A DNA stretch of 64,000 bases from Pseudoroseicyclus aestuarii (GTDB lineage Bacteria; Pseudomonadota; Alphaproteobacteria; Rhodobacterales; Rhodobacteraceae): the NCBI RefSeq assembly GCF_003217255.1, contig NZ_QJTE01000005.1:35606-99605 (forward strand), read 5' to 3'. Below, piece by piece: positions 24,497-34,121 of the stretch. A model generated the notes under the pieces. It saw nothing but the letters and a program-made list of their open reading frames with translations. It searched no databases and was not told where the DNA came from. Position 1 is the stretch's first letter. Every line of letters starts with the position of its first letter. The translations under genes and the position numbers were made by a program.

Positions 24497-25774
24497 TCAG
24501 GGCCGGAAGGAGAAGCTCCTGCCGACCGAGAGGCTGACGTTGTTCTCGGTGGCCGTGCCCTCGCCGTCCTCGTCGCGGTAGCGGTAGCGGTAGCCCAGGT
24601 CGAGCGACCAGTCCCGCGTCAGGCTGTAGCCCAGGCTGGCGCCGAGGCTGGCGTTGCGGGTGGTCTCGTCGGTCCCGGTATTCTCCTGGTTGGCATAGCG
24701 CGCATCGAGCGAGAGCGCGGCCAGCGCCGTGAGCGGCCGCTCGTAGCGGGCCGAGAAGACCGTGCGCACCTCTTCGCCGTCGTCGGTGCTGCTGACCGAG
24801 CGGTTGCCCGAGAGCGAGAGCGCGGCATCGGCGAACTCGCGGCTGAGCGAGAGATCCCCGGTCAGCGCCAGCTCCCCTTCGGTGTCGCGCGTCGCACCCA
24901 GCGAGAAGGAGAGCCCGCCGCGCGGCAGGTCGAGATCGCGCCCGGCGCTGACACCGATGCGGTCGCCGTCCTCGGTATCCTCGTAGAACAGAGAGCCGCG
25001 GTAATCGCCCAAGGGACGGTCGTAGCTGAGGCCGGTCTCGATGCGCCGGGTCTGGCGCAGCTCTTCGCCGTCCTCGTCGATACGCTTGTAGCCAAAGCCC
25101 AGCCGGGCATCGAGCACGCGGCTCAGTGCCAGGCGCAGGTCGACATCGGCATCGAGGCGCTGCGTGTCGTTCAGATCGGGATCGGTGGTGTCCTCGTAGC
25201 TCACATCCTCGACCGAAAGGGCGAAGTCGGTGCCGAAGGGCCCCTCCTGCCCCAGCGACAGATCGGCCCCTGCGCGCAGCGAGCGCCGCGTGCCCTGCCC
25301 CTCGAGATCGCCGAAATCCTCGGGCAGATCGAGATTGCCCTCCTCGTCGACGAAATCGTCGAGCCCGCGCAGGAACTCGATGTCTTCCGAGGCGTAGCGC
25401 GCGTCCAACCCGAAGGCGGAATTTGCGCCGCGCCGGTCATAGCCGAGGCGCAGCGTCGGGTCGGAGAACTCGGCCTCGTCCGTGTCGCCGGGGCCCTCCA
25501 CGAGGCGGTAGGCGGTATTCGCCCGAAGATCGAGGCTCTGCAGCCGCGTCGTGCTGGAGAAGATGGCCGAAAGCGCGGTATCGGCCCTGAGGGTATCGCC
25601 CTCGGGATCCGTGTCGAGATCGGCGTTGTCGCTGTAGGACAGGCTCTGCGACAGGCCGAAGGTCAGCAGCCGCCCGCCCTCCTGCGCGAGAAGGGGCATC
25701 GCCCCGCCGAGAAGGGCAAGGCCGCCGGCGGCCAGGATCAGGCTGCGGCGAAGGGCTGGGATGCGCGGCTGCAC
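24497..25774 (-). CDS. outer-membrane beta-barrel protein of exosortase-type EPS locus
   Basis: 425 residues. A signal peptide (RRSLILAAGGLALLGGAMPLLAQ) is followed by about 18 alternating amphipathic strands ending in S-F-S-F-R-P, a beta-barrel pattern (for example LSYSDNADLDTD, LRAGADLSLG, LDLGYRYRYRDED). Exosortase/PEP-CTERM polysaccharide loci carry an uncharacterised outer-membrane protein of this size (the TIGR03016-like group), and this gene fits by size, position next to the export protein, and design. It probably forms or assists the outer-membrane exit for polysaccharide. It starts four bases after the stop of the export gene at 25779 and is likely co-transcribed. Confidence 0.8.
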   Translation of the reverse strand: MQPRIPALRRSLILAAGGLALLGGAMPLLAQEGGRLLTFGLSQSLSYSDNADLDTDPEGDTLRADTALSAIFSSTTRLQSLDLRANTAYRLVEGPGDTDEAEFSDPTLRLGYDRRGANSAFGLDARYASEDIEFLRGLDDFVDEEGNLDLPEDFGDLEGQGTRRSLRAGADLSLGQEGPFGTDFALSVEDVSYEDTTDPDLNDTQRLDADVDLRLALSRVLDARLGFGYKRIDEDGEELRQTRRIETGLSYDRPLGDYRGSLFYEDTEDGDRIGVSAGRDLDLPRGGLSFSLGATRDTEGELALTGDLSLSREFADAALSLSGNRSVSSTDDGEEVRTVFSARYERPLTALAALSLDARYANQENTGTDETTRNASLGASLGYSLTRDWSLDLGYRYRYRDEDGEGTATENNVSLSVGRSFSFRP

Positions 25775-25778
25775 CGGC

Positions 25779-26414
25779 TTACTCGAACAGGCGGCGTTCG
25801 GGGATCACGAAGACATCGCCATCGAGGACGCTGGCGGTGCCGTTCGGGCTGCGCCCGTCGAGGATCGCCTGATAGTCGATGGCGTAGATCGTCTCGACCC
25901 CGTTCACGACCCGGCGCAGCTGGATCCGGCGCGTCGCGGCGAAGGGCGTGAAGCCGCCGACCTCGGAGAAGAGTTGCAGCAGGCTGGTGCCCGGCTCGAC
26001 CTCGAGACGGCCGGGGCTGCCGACCTCACCGAGGGCGTAGACGTCGTAGAGCAGCGGCTCGACCGGCTCGACCGGCTCCAGCTCGGCCTGCGGCGCGACC
26101 TGCTGGAGCGAGACGTAGACGCTGGGCCGGGCGGCGAAGCTGGGGGCGAGCTGCGCGGTCAGCGCCTCCTGCACGCCCTCGACGGTGCGGCCCGCCGCGG
26201 TGACGGAGCCGGCCAGCGGCACGGTGATCCGCCCGTCGGGCGAGACCAGGACCGCGCGGTTCAGCGTCTCGTCCTCGAGGACTTCGATGCGCAGCGTGTC
26301 GCCGGGCTGGATGCGGTAGCCCTGGGCCTGGGCCGCGGCGGCGCCGGTCAGCAGCGCCAGCGCGAGCAGCAGCCGGCCGAGGGCCGCGTGGAAATTGAAA
26401 CAAAGACGGGACAT
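25779..26414 (-). CDS. polysaccharide export protein (Wza-like, short form)
   Basis: 211 residues from ATG 26414, with AGGAAGG upstream; a GTG nine bases earlier is too close to it. A signal peptide (LLLALALLTGAAAAQAQ) precedes a Poly_export domain (YRIQPGDTLRIEVLEDETLN, GRITVPLAGSVTAAG) and a SLBB-type domain (DVYALGEVGSPGRLEVEPGT, LLQLFSEVGGFTPFA, VLDGDVFVIPE). It lacks the C-terminal amphipathic helix of Wza, like the short export proteins of PEP-CTERM loci. It works in the periplasm/outer membrane with the Wzz-like protein (30567) and the barrel at 24497. Confidence 0.88.
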   Translation of the reverse strand: MSRLCFNFHAALGRLLLALALLTGAAAAQAQGYRIQPGDTLRIEVLEDETLNRAVLVSPDGRITVPLAGSVTAAGRTVEGVQEALTAQLAPSFAARPSVYVSLQQVAPQAELEPVEPVEPLLYDVYALGEVGSPGRLEVEPGTSLLQLFSEVGGFTPFAATRRIQLRRVVNGVETIYAIDYQAILDGRSPNGTASVLDGDVFVIPERRLFE

Positions 26415-26693
26415 AACGGGCACCTTCCTGACGATCCGGCCTGATGATCCGGCGAGGATCCGGCCGCTTGCCGGTTTCCTACCTTAGATTGCGAAGCTTG
26501 ACTGCCCCCCGCGAGGCCTGCGTGACCGCAGGTCGCGTTTCCGGGCGGGAACGTGCCGGGGCTGCAACAGGGCGGCCCCGGCAAAAATCGGCTTTGGGTT
26601 GCAGACCCGGGCCGCTCTTCCCGGTCCAGTACCGCTGCGACAGCGGTCCTTCCCGGGCGCTCGGCCCTGGGTGCGGCCTGGGCGGGGCCGGGC

Positions 26694-29237
26694 CTAGTCC
26701 GATCCGGGCGCGGCGCTGTCCCCCGCCTCGCCGGCTCCGGTTTCGCCGCCGGTTTGGTCCCCGGTTTCGGCGGCACCCTCGGTCCCGGTCCCGGCCTCGC
26801 CGAGACCATCGAGCGTCTCGCGGGCGATCTGGAACTGCGGCAGCGGGCTATCCCCGGCCATCTCGAGCGCGGCCTCCAGCGCCTCGCGCGCCTCGGCCTC
26901 CTGCCCCGCGGCGGCATAGGCCATCCCGAGGTGGTAGCGCACCAGAGGATCGCGGGGCAGGCCCCGGGCGGCGGGCTCGAGCTGGGTGACGGCCTCCTCG
27001 ATATTGCCGCGGCGGTACTCGATCCAGCCGTAGGTGTCCTGGAAGGCCGGCTGGTCGCGGCCGCGCAGCCGGCGGGCGATGGTCGCCGCCCGCTCCAGCG
27101 CCTGCGGATCCTCGATATGGGTGCCGATCAGGCTGGCCAGGTTGTTGGCCACCACCAGGTTGCCGCTGTCCTCGGCATAGAGCGCCTCGTAGATCTCGAG
27201 CGACCCCTCGATATCGCCCGCGGCCTCGAGGCGGCCGGCCTCGAGCGCGCGCAGCTGGCGCGACTCCGGCGCCGCCTCGAGGGCCCGGGCCAGCACCGCG
27301 GCGGCCTCCTGCCCCTGACCCTGCGCCTCCAGCAGGCCGAAGAGCCGCGTCACTGCCCCCTCCTGGCCCGGCGCTTCCTCGAGCACGCGGCGCAGCTCGG
27401 CCTCGGCCGCCCCGGGATCCTCGGTGGCGATGTAGAGATTGGCGCTGAGGATGCGCATCTCGGCATCCTCGGGGCGCGCCTCGAGCGCGGTATCGACCGC
27501 GGCGCGCGCGCCCTCGGCATCGCCGGCGCGGAACCGCGCCAGGGCCAGCATCGCCGCCGCCCGGCCATCCGCATCCGCGCCCGCGCCGATCTGCGCCTCG
27601 AGCGCGGCGACGGTGGCCTCGGCGCCGCGCTGGCCAAGGCTGCGGGCAGTGCGCAGCTCCTCCGCGAGGTCCTGCGCCTCGGGGCTGCTTAGCGTCTCGA
27701 GCGTCTCGATCATCCGGCCGAGGGCGGCCCAGTCCTGCCGCTGCAGCGCGCGCTGCGCCGAGAGCTGCAGAAGCGGCAGGTTCCCGGGCGAGACGCGGCG
27801 CGCGTCCTCGAGCACCGAATCGGCGGCCTGCAGCCGGTCCTGCTGCTGCAGGAAGGTGGCATAGCGCAGCGATTCCTCGGGCGCATTGCCCGAGACCTCG
27901 ACCGCGAGGGCGAGCCGCTCGCCCGCCAGCTCGAGGCTGCCGTCGCGCTCGTGCGCCTCGGCCATCAGGGTCATGATCTCGGGATCGCGCGGGCTCTGGC
28001 CCAGGGCGCTGCGCAGGTCGCTGATCGCATCGCCGGGGCGGTCCTCCTCGATCGCCCAGTTCGCGCGCAGCTTGAGCGCCTCGGTATTGCTGGGATCCTC
28101 CTCGAGGACCTCCTCGACCTGCGCCCGCGCGCCGACCGCATTGCCGGTGGCGATCAGCATGCGCGCCAGGGTGACCTGGGCGCGGCGGCGCTGGTCCGAG
28201 GGCTGGCCGCCCTCGACGATGTCCTGCATCTCCGAGATCGCCTCCGCGCGCGCGCCACCGGAGAAGTCGATGCCGGCCCGGAGCGAGCGGTAGAGCGCGG
28301 CGCGGGTCGCGGCCTCGGGGCCCTCGAGTGCCTGGTTGGCCTCGATCAGCGCGCTCAGCTCGGCGCGGGCGGCCTCGCTGCCGCGGGCCTGCTCGAGGAA
28401 CTGCACCAGCGTCACATGCCCCTCGACCGGCGCATCGGCGGGTCCGGCCAGCTCGCGCAGCAGCGCCTCGGCCTGCTCCAGGTCGCCGCGGTCCATGTAC
28501 CAGGCGATCAGCAGCTTGCGCACCTGCTCGTTGTCGGGGAACCGCTCGGCCATGGTCTCGATCTCGGCCTCGGCCTCCTCCTCGCGCTCGGCGCCGACCA
28601 GCAGGCGGAAGCGCAGCAGCTGCAGCTCGAGCTGGGCGGGATCGGCCTCGATCGCGCGGGCCAGCTCGGGCAGGGCCGCCTGCGGGTCGGGGCCGTTCAT
28701 CAGGGCGTCGATGATGATGCGGCGGGCCACGGCATTCTCGGGCTGCACCTCGAGCACGGCGCGCGCCTCCTCGGCGGCCTCTTCGCGGGCGGCGTCGTCC
28801 TGCGCCATGCTCGCCTCGCGGTAGGCCAGGGCGGCGGCGATGGCGCGGCTGCGCGGCAGGTCGGCATCGATCGCGATCGCCGCCTCGCCGTGGCGGCGGA
28901 CCTCGTCCCAGTCGGCGGTCGGCACCGCCATTTCGGCCAGCGTCAGCCGGGTCTCGAGATCGTCGGGATACTGCTCGACCAGGCGCAGGTACTGCGAATA
29001 GGCCTCCTGCAGGTTGCCGCGCTCGCGCATCGTATCGGCGTAGAGACGCCGCGCGTCGCGGTGGAAGCCGTCGTTGTCGAAGACGTTGCGCAGCTCGACC
29101 AGGGCGCGGTCGACGTCGCCCTCCTCCATCAGCGCCAGGGCGGACTGGTAGTATTCCTCGGCCCGTTCCTCGGAGCTCTTGCAGCCGCTGATCAGGAGAA
29201 CCGCGACGAGAGCGGCGGCGAGGGGAAGACGGGTCAT
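26694..29237 (-). CDS. prsT: TPR-repeat lipoprotein, PrsT-like
   Basis: 847 residues from ATG 29237; the frame upstream is not coding. A lipoprotein signal with lipobox LISGC is followed by a very long array of TPR-like helical repeats (for example EEYYQSALALMEEGDVDRAL, EAYSQYLRLVEQYPDDLETR, NNLASLIGTHIEDPQALERA). The C-terminal 40 residues are a Gly/Glu/Thr-rich tail. Proteins of this design and length are the PEP-CTERM-associated TPR lipoprotein PrsT. They are thought to scaffold polysaccharide assembly or export at the envelope. It diverges from the ATPase gene at 29654 across 416 bases and lies 279 bases upstream of the export gene. Confidence 0.88.
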   Translation of the reverse strand: MTRLPLAAALVAVLLISGCKSSEERAEEYYQSALALMEEGDVDRALVELRNVFDNDGFHRDARRLYADTMRERGNLQEAYSQYLRLVEQYPDDLETRLTLAEMAVPTADWDEVRRHGEAAIAIDADLPRSRAIAAALAYREASMAQDDAAREEAAEEARAVLEVQPENAVARRIIIDALMNGPDPQAALPELARAIEADPAQLELQLLRFRLLVGAEREEEAEAEIETMAERFPDNEQVRKLLIAWYMDRGDLEQAEALLRELAGPADAPVEGHVTLVQFLEQARGSEAARAELSALIEANQALEGPEAATRAALYRSLRAGIDFSGGARAEAISEMQDIVEGGQPSDQRRRAQVTLARMLIATGNAVGARAQVEEVLEEDPSNTEALKLRANWAIEEDRPGDAISDLRSALGQSPRDPEIMTLMAEAHERDGSLELAGERLALAVEVSGNAPEESLRYATFLQQQDRLQAADSVLEDARRVSPGNLPLLQLSAQRALQRQDWAALGRMIETLETLSSPEAQDLAEELRTARSLGQRGAEATVAALEAQIGAGADADGRAAAMLALARFRAGDAEGARAAVDTALEARPEDAEMRILSANLYIATEDPGAAEAELRRVLEEAPGQEGAVTRLFGLLEAQGQGQEAAAVLARALEAAPESRQLRALEAGRLEAAGDIEGSLEIYEALYAEDSGNLVVANNLASLIGTHIEDPQALERAATIARRLRGRDQPAFQDTYGWIEYRRGNIEEAVTQLEPAARGLPRDPLVRYHLGMAYAAAGQEAEAREALEAALEMAGDSPLPQFQIARETLDGLGEAGTGTEGAAETGDQTGGETGAGEAGDSAAPGSD

Positions 29238-29653
29238 GGCGGGATCCGGATCACTGGGGGCCTGGGAACGGGCGGCCGGGAACGCTAACGCCGCCCTTTC
29301 ATCACGGCGGGCCGGGTCACCGCAAGCGCGCGGGGGACACAGGACCGCGACAGGAGGCGTGGAAACGCTGTGTTCCCGCTTTGCGCGATCCGCCAAGGGG
29401 CCACCCCGGGGCCCCTCTGGGCCGCCCATTGGCCCCGCGAGACCCCTGCGAGAGGGCGTCTTACGCCGCATTGCAGCACGATGCTGTGAAATCGGGCACA
29501 GAGGCCGGCGCGAAAGCCCCGAAACTGCTCATCATCGGCTTTTCGGAGGCGCCGAGCTGCGGTAAGAGGAAGCCGGTTTGCGTTGCCCTGTCGGTTCGGG
29601 CGCTGTTGCCCCCAAGGCGTCATATCGGGGCCTTGCTGCGATGCGACAGGCTC
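29238..29653. other. divergent promoter region of the exosortase-type EPS core genes
   Basis: 416 bases between prsT (minus) and the ATPase gene (plus). No gene recognised. It contains overlapping GGGGCC/GGCCCC inverted repeats (29397-29440) and must carry the two divergent promoters, so it is the probable control point of the export and chain-length genes. I could not assign -35/-10 elements or a known operator. Confidence 0.5.
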
Positions 29654-30562
29654 ATGCCTTGGAAACGACGACAGGTCTGCTGGAAGTTGAACATCTACAC
29701 CGATCATTTCGGCCTCACGGAACGGCCCTTCACGCTGGTGCCCGACCCGGACTTCCTGTTCTGGTCGGAGCATCACCTGCGCGCCTTCGCGATGCTGGAA
29801 TACGGGCTGATGACGCGGGCGCCGATCACGCTGATCACCGGCGAGGTGGGGGCCGGCAAGACCACGCTGCTGCATCATGTCCTGCGCTCGCTTGAGGAGG
29901 ACGTGACCGTCGGGCTGGTCTCGAACGCCCATGGCGACCGCGGCGAGCTTCTGCGCTGGGTGCTGCTGGCGCTTGACCAGCCGCCGGCGCAGGGCGCCAC
30001 CTACGTCGAGCTCTTCGGCCAGCTGCAGAGCTTCCTGATCGAGGAATATGCCGAGGGGCGGCGGGTGCTGATCGTCTTCGACGAGGCGCAGAACCTCAGC
30101 CGCGAGAGCCTCGAAGAGCTGCGGATGTTCACCAACATCAACTCCGGCAAGGACGAGCTGCTGCAGCTGGTGCTGGTCGGCCAGCCCGAGCTGCGCGAGA
30201 TCATCGGCCGCGCCGATCTGAGCCAGTTCGCGCAGCGCGTCGCCTCCAGCTTCCACCTCGGCCCGATGTCTCCCGAGATGGTGCGCGCCTATATCGACCG
30301 CCGGCTCGAGGTGGCGGGCGCCGGCTACCGCATCTTCGACGACGAGGCGGCGGCGCTGATCCACGAGGCGACGGGCGGCGTGCCGCGCCTCGTCAACCAA
30401 TTGTGCGACCTGTCGCTGGTCTATGCCTTCTCGGCCGAGCGCGAGGATGTCGACGGCGCGCTGGTCCGGCAGGTGCTGGACGACGGCGTGTTCTTCGCGG
30501 GGCGCACCGCCAGCAAGGCGCCGGTCCTGGTGCTGTCCCGCGACCAGAAGAAATCGGACTGA
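29654..30562 (+). CDS. ExeA-like ATPase, exosortase/EPS-associated
   Basis: 302 residues from ATG 29654; a TTG at 29687 giving MNIYTDHFGL would match the family start better. It belongs to the XrtA/PEP-CTERM-associated ATPase group related to ExeA: HFGLTERPFTLVPDPDFLFW, Walker A ITGEVGAGKTTLL, Walker B VLIVFDEAQNLS, sensor-like LVLVGQPELRE, RVASSFHLGPMSPEMVRAYI, and GVPRLVNQLCD. Role in polysaccharide assembly is known only by association. It is the first gene of an operon with the chain-length protein (stop 30562, next start 30567) and the tyrosine autokinase. Confidence 0.9.
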   Translation: MPWKRRQVCWKLNIYTDHFGLTERPFTLVPDPDFLFWSEHHLRAFAMLEYGLMTRAPITLITGEVGAGKTTLLHHVLRSLEEDVTVGLVSNAHGDRGELLRWVLLALDQPPAQGATYVELFGQLQSFLIEEYAEGRRVLIVFDEAQNLSRESLEELRMFTNINSGKDELLQLVLVGQPELREIIGRADLSQFAQRVASSFHLGPMSPEMVRAYIDRRLEVAGAGYRIFDDEAAALIHEATGGVPRLVNQLCDLSLVYAFSAEREDVDGALVRQVLDDGVFFAGRTASKAPVLVLSRDQKKSD

Positions 30563-30566
30563 GTTC

Positions 30567-32108
30567 ATGGATATCAAGTTCTACCTGCAGCTGTTCCTGC
30601 GCCGCCTTCCCTGGTTCCTGCTGTTCCTCTTCATGGGAACGGCCGCGGGGGTGACCCTGGCCGCGGTGCTGCCGCCCAGCTACACCGCCCGTTCGACCCT
30701 GATCGTCGAGAGCGAGCAGATCCCCTCGGACCTGGCGGAATCCACCGTCACCACCGAGGCCACCGAGGCGCTGCAGATCATCCAGCAGCGCATCCTGGCG
30801 CGCGACGAGCTGATCGACCTGTCTAACCGTCTGGGCGTCTACCAGGCGGGGCCCGGGGCTGACCGCAGCCAGATGACCGCCGACGAGATCGTGCGCGACC
30901 TGCGCCAGCGGATCGACATCGATACCGGGGGCGGGCGGAATTCGGCCACGATCGTCACCGTCAGCTTCAGCGCGCCCTCCGCGCGGCTCTCCTCGGAGGT
31001 GGTCAACGAACTGGTGACCATGATCCTGCAGGAGAACGTGGCCCTGCGCACCAGCACCACCGGCCAGACGCTGGAGTTCTTCTCCGGCGAGGTCGAGCGG
31101 CTCGACGAGGAGCTGTCGCAGCGCGGCGCCGAGATCCTCGCCTTCCAGGAAGAGAACCTGAACGCCCTTCCCGACAGCCTCAACTTCCGGCGCAGCCAGC
31201 AATCGGCGGCGCAGGAGCGGCTGGTCCAGCTCGAGCGGGACGAGGCCACCCTGCGCGATCGGCGCCAGCGGCTGGTCGAGCTTTACGAGGATACCGGCCG
31301 CGTCGCCCCTGCCGATCCCTCGCAGATGTCCGCCGAGGAGCGGCAGCTGCAGGGCCTGCGCGACGAGATGGCCGCGGCGCTGGCCGTGCTCTCGCCGCAG
31401 CACCCGCGCATCCGGCAGATGGAGTCGCGGATCGCCGCGCTCGAGGCGCGGGTCTCCTCGGCCGATGAGGGCACGCAGACGGAGGAGGCGGTCGATCCGG
31501 GCCTGAGCGCCTATCAGGTGCAGCTCGCGGATATCGACGGCCAGCTCGAGTTCATCGACGAGCAGAAGGACCAGATCAGCGCCACGCTCGAGGCGCTGCG
31601 CGCCTCGATCGAGCAGACGCCGGCCAATGCGATCCGGCTGCAGACGCTCCAGCGCAGCTACGACGCGGTGCAGGCGCGCTACAACCAGGCGGTGCAGAAC
31701 CGCGCCCGGGCCGAGACCGGCGATACCATCGAGGCGCTCTCGAAGGGGCAGCGCATCTCGGTGGTCGAGCCGGCGACGCCCCCGGCCGCCCCCGAGAGCC
31801 CGGACCGGCCGCTGATCGCGGCGGCCGGCGTCGGCGGCGGCCTGGCCCTGGGGATCGGCGTGATCGTCCTGATCGAGCTTCTGAACGGGGCGATCCGGCG
31901 GCCGGCGGATCTGACCGCCCGGCTCGGCATCGCGCCCTTCGGCACGTTGCCCTATATCCGCACCGCGCAGGAGGCCCGGCGCCGCCGCGCGATCATCTTC
32001 GGTGCCTTCCTGGTGGTGCTGGCCTTGCCCGGCCTGCTGTGGTGGGTTCATAGCACTATCGCGCCGCTCGACCTGATGCTCGGGCGCGTGATCGATCGCC
32101 TGACCTGA
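30567..32108 (+). CDS. polysaccharide chain-length determinant (Wzz-like, PEP-CTERM type)
   Basis: 513 residues. It has an N-terminal membrane helix (LPWFLLFLFMGTAAGVTLAA) with the Wzz domain start YTARSTLIVES, a long periplasmic coiled coil (about 180-410), a P-rich segment VVEPATPPAAPESPDRPL before the second helix, and another hydrophobic segment near the end (IIFGAFLVVLALPGLLWWV). Wzz proteins set polymer length and interact with the tyrosine kinase and outer-membrane export protein. It begins four bases after the ATPase gene and is followed after 22 bases by the autokinase gene. The length is typical of the PEP-CTERM Wzz group. Confidence 0.93.
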   Translation: MDIKFYLQLFLRRLPWFLLFLFMGTAAGVTLAAVLPPSYTARSTLIVESEQIPSDLAESTVTTEATEALQIIQQRILARDELIDLSNRLGVYQAGPGADRSQMTADEIVRDLRQRIDIDTGGGRNSATIVTVSFSAPSARLSSEVVNELVTMILQENVALRTSTTGQTLEFFSGEVERLDEELSQRGAEILAFQEENLNALPDSLNFRRSQQSAAQERLVQLERDEATLRDRRQRLVELYEDTGRVAPADPSQMSAEERQLQGLRDEMAAALAVLSPQHPRIRQMESRIAALEARVSSADEGTQTEEAVDPGLSAYQVQLADIDGQLEFIDEQKDQISATLEALRASIEQTPANAIRLQTLQRSYDAVQARYNQAVQNRARAETGDTIEALSKGQRISVVEPATPPAAPESPDRPLIAAAGVGGGLALGIGVIVLIELLNGAIRRPADLTARLGIAPFGTLPYIRTAQEARRRRAIIFGAFLVVLALPGLLWWVHSTIAPLDLMLGRVIDRLT

Positions 32109-32130
32109 TCGGCGGCAAGGAGCCCCTAGA

Positions 32131-32985
32131 ATGGAAAAGATCCAGTCCGCCATCGCCAAGGCCCGCGCCAGCCGCGACGCGGCCACCCCGCGTGAGACCG
32201 CCAAGCCGCTGGACAAGGCGCCTTACCTGCCCGGCGGCGATCCCGAGCCCTCCGGTGCCGCGACCGCGGCGCATGAGGGGCTCTGGACCGCCCTGCCCGA
32301 GTACCGGCCGAAGCCGGCGGTTCTCGAGGCGAACCGCGTCACCGCCTACAAGGGCGGCCACGGGGCGGCGGAATTCGACGTCATGCGCACCCGCCTGCTG
32401 CAGCAGTTCGCCGCCAATGGCTGGCGCCGGGTGGCGATCACCTCGCCGGGGCCGGGCTGCGGCAAGAGCACGCTTGCCGCGAACCTTGGCTTCAGCCTGG
32501 CGCGCCAGGGCGAGCAGCGCACGCTGATCGCCGATCTCGACCTGCGCCGCCCGGCGCTGGGGCGCATCCTCGGGCTCGAGGCGCGGCACAGCTTCGCCCG
32601 GGTGCTGCAGGGCGAGGCCGCCTTCGAGGACAACGCCCTGCGCTACGGCGAGAACCTGATCCTCGCCAGCAACGTGGAAGCCGCCCGCAACCCGGCCGAG
32701 CTGATGCAGAGCAGCGGCGCGCGCCGCCGGATCGACGAGATCGAGGCCCGCTACCAGCCGACGGTCATGCTCTTCGACCTGCCGCCCCTCCTGGCGAACG
32801 ACGATGCCATGGCCTTCGCCAGCGCGGTCGATTGCGTGATCCTCGTGGCCGCCGCCGAGTCGACCTCGATCAAGGAGATCGACACCTGCGAGCGCGATCT
32901 CGCGGCGCAGACCAATGTGCTGGGCGTGGTGCTGAACAAGTGCCGCTACCTCGAGAAATCCGACAAGTACTACGGCTACAGCTGA
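32131..32985 (+). CDS. bacterial tyrosine autokinase of EPS locus
   Basis: 284 residues, cytoplasmic. BY-kinase features: activation segment around VMRTRLLQQFA, Walker A ITSPGPGCGKSTLAANL, Walker A' LIADLDLRRP, Walker B VMLFDLPPL, and a C-terminal tyrosine cluster (KYYGYS) for autophosphorylation. It works with the membrane activator encoded just upstream (30567) to control polymerisation and export, as in other PEP-CTERM-type polysaccharide systems. Canonical GKST lysine is present, unlike the ParA homologue at 9365. It ends in front of a GC hairpin shared with the convergent glycosyltransferase gene. Confidence 0.92.
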   Translation: MEKIQSAIAKARASRDAATPRETAKPLDKAPYLPGGDPEPSGAATAAHEGLWTALPEYRPKPAVLEANRVTAYKGGHGAAEFDVMRTRLLQQFAANGWRRVAITSPGPGCGKSTLAANLGFSLARQGEQRTLIADLDLRRPALGRILGLEARHSFARVLQGEAAFEDNALRYGENLILASNVEAARNPAELMQSSGARRRIDEIEARYQPTVMLFDLPPLLANDDAMAFASAVDCVILVAAAESTSIKEIDTCERDLAAQTNVLGVVLNKCRYLEKSDKYYGYS

Positions 32986-32998
32986 TCGGCCCGCGGCG

Positions 32999-33019
32999 CG
33001 GGGCCGCCTAGCGGCCCCG
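32999..33019. terminator. GC hairpin with stop codon in its loop
   Basis: Nine-bp perfect stem CGGGGCCGC / GCGGCCCCG with loop CTA. The loop is the TAG stop of the minus-strand glycosyltransferase. It lies between convergent genes and may terminate both transcripts; there is no T tract. Confidence 0.5.
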
Positions 33020-33919
33020 GCCGGACCGGAAGCCCGCGGCTTGGGACAGCATCCAGCCCATCCGCAGGAGCCTCAGCCGCAGTAGGATCCAGGCCCCGGC
33101 CCGGCGTTCGGCCGAAGAGGCCAGCCTCGGCGAGGTCAGCACCCTTGGCAGATGCACCAGCGCGCTGAGCGGCATCGCCAGCCCGCGCAGCGCCCAGCTC
33201 AGCCGCTGCCCCGGTGCGGTGCCGTGGAAGATGTAGCCCTCGTGGGCGATGCGGCGCCATTTCTTGCGCAGCGCCGGCCAGTCGCTGCGCGTCGGATGCG
33301 CGACCTCCAGCTCGGGACGATAGGCAATCGGGTAGCCGGCGCGCCCGGCGCGGCGGCACCAGTCGATATCCTCGGCCAGGGTGCCGTCGAAGGGGCCGAC
33401 CGCCTCGAAGACACTGCGGGTGGTCAAGAGGTTGGCGGTCACCGAGAAGCCCTTGCGCTCGACGTAGTCCTGCTGCGGAAAGCCGAAGACCGTCTCGAAG
33501 GCCTCGGCGCCGCTGCGCGGGGCGGGCGTCTCGTCGAAGAGCGTGACCTGCCCGCCAAGGATCCCCTCCACCCCGCCGATCGCCAGCGCGGTGCGCAGCC
33601 AGTCCGCCGCGGGCACGCAATCGGCATCGAGAAAGAACAGCCAGGGCGCGGTGCTTTCGGCGACGCCGCGGTTGCGCGCCGGGGCGGCGCCCTTGCTGGG
33701 CTCGGTCACGAAGCGGGCGAAGGGATAGGCCGCGATCAGCGGCGCGAGATCCTGGGTGGAGCCGTTGTCGACCACCAGCACCTCGACCGGCTGACCCTCG
33801 ACCTGCGGCGCCAGCGCCCCCAGGCAGCGGTCCAGCCGCTCGGTGTCGTTGTAATGGGGGATCACCACGGCCGCCTGCGGCGGTGCCGTCTGGGTGCTGG
33901 AAGGAAGATCGGAGGGCAT
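33008..33919 (-). CDS. family 2 glycosyltransferase
   Basis: 303 residues from ATG 33919. GT-A fold features: VVIPHYNDTERLDRCLGAL, VLVVDNGSTQD, GAAPARNRGVAES, the DxD-like LFFLDADCVPA, and a downstream acceptor region with GTLAEDIDWCRRA (ED motif) and HEGYIFHGTAPG. The C-terminus has hydrophobic segments (LSWALRGLAMPLSALVHL) that may associate with the membrane. It would add a sugar to the lipid-linked repeat unit on the cytoplasmic face. Donor not predictable. It is convergent with the autokinase gene. Confidence 0.9.
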   Translation of the reverse strand: MPSDLPSSTQTAPPQAAVVIPHYNDTERLDRCLGALAPQVEGQPVEVLVVDNGSTQDLAPLIAAYPFARFVTEPSKGAAPARNRGVAESTAPWLFFLDADCVPAADWLRTALAIGGVEGILGGQVTLFDETPAPRSGAEAFETVFGFPQQDYVERKGFSVTANLLTTRSVFEAVGPFDGTLAEDIDWCRRAGRAGYPIAYRPELEVAHPTRSDWPALRKKWRRIAHEGYIFHGTAPGQRLSWALRGLAMPLSALVHLPRVLTSPRLASSAERRAGAWILLRLRLLRMGWMLSQAAGFRSGRGR

Positions 33920-34121
33920 GATCGTCACCCGGATGGGACAGGGGCGCGGCGGGCGGGGTTCGCGGCACAGAGCCCTGCCCGGCCCGGAAATGCAAGGCCC
34001 CCGAGGTGCGGGGGCGGGATGCGCGCGGGGGCGAAACGGGTTATCCCTGCCGCCGCGAGACCGAAGGAGAGGGCACGATGCAGGACCATGTCGAAGACCG
34101 CCCCAAGGCCCGGCCGGCCGA

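Noticed and set aside
29238-29471. N-terminal extension of PrsT
   Set aside because: The lipoprotein signal starts at 29237; upstream residues are G/R-rich and have no signal.
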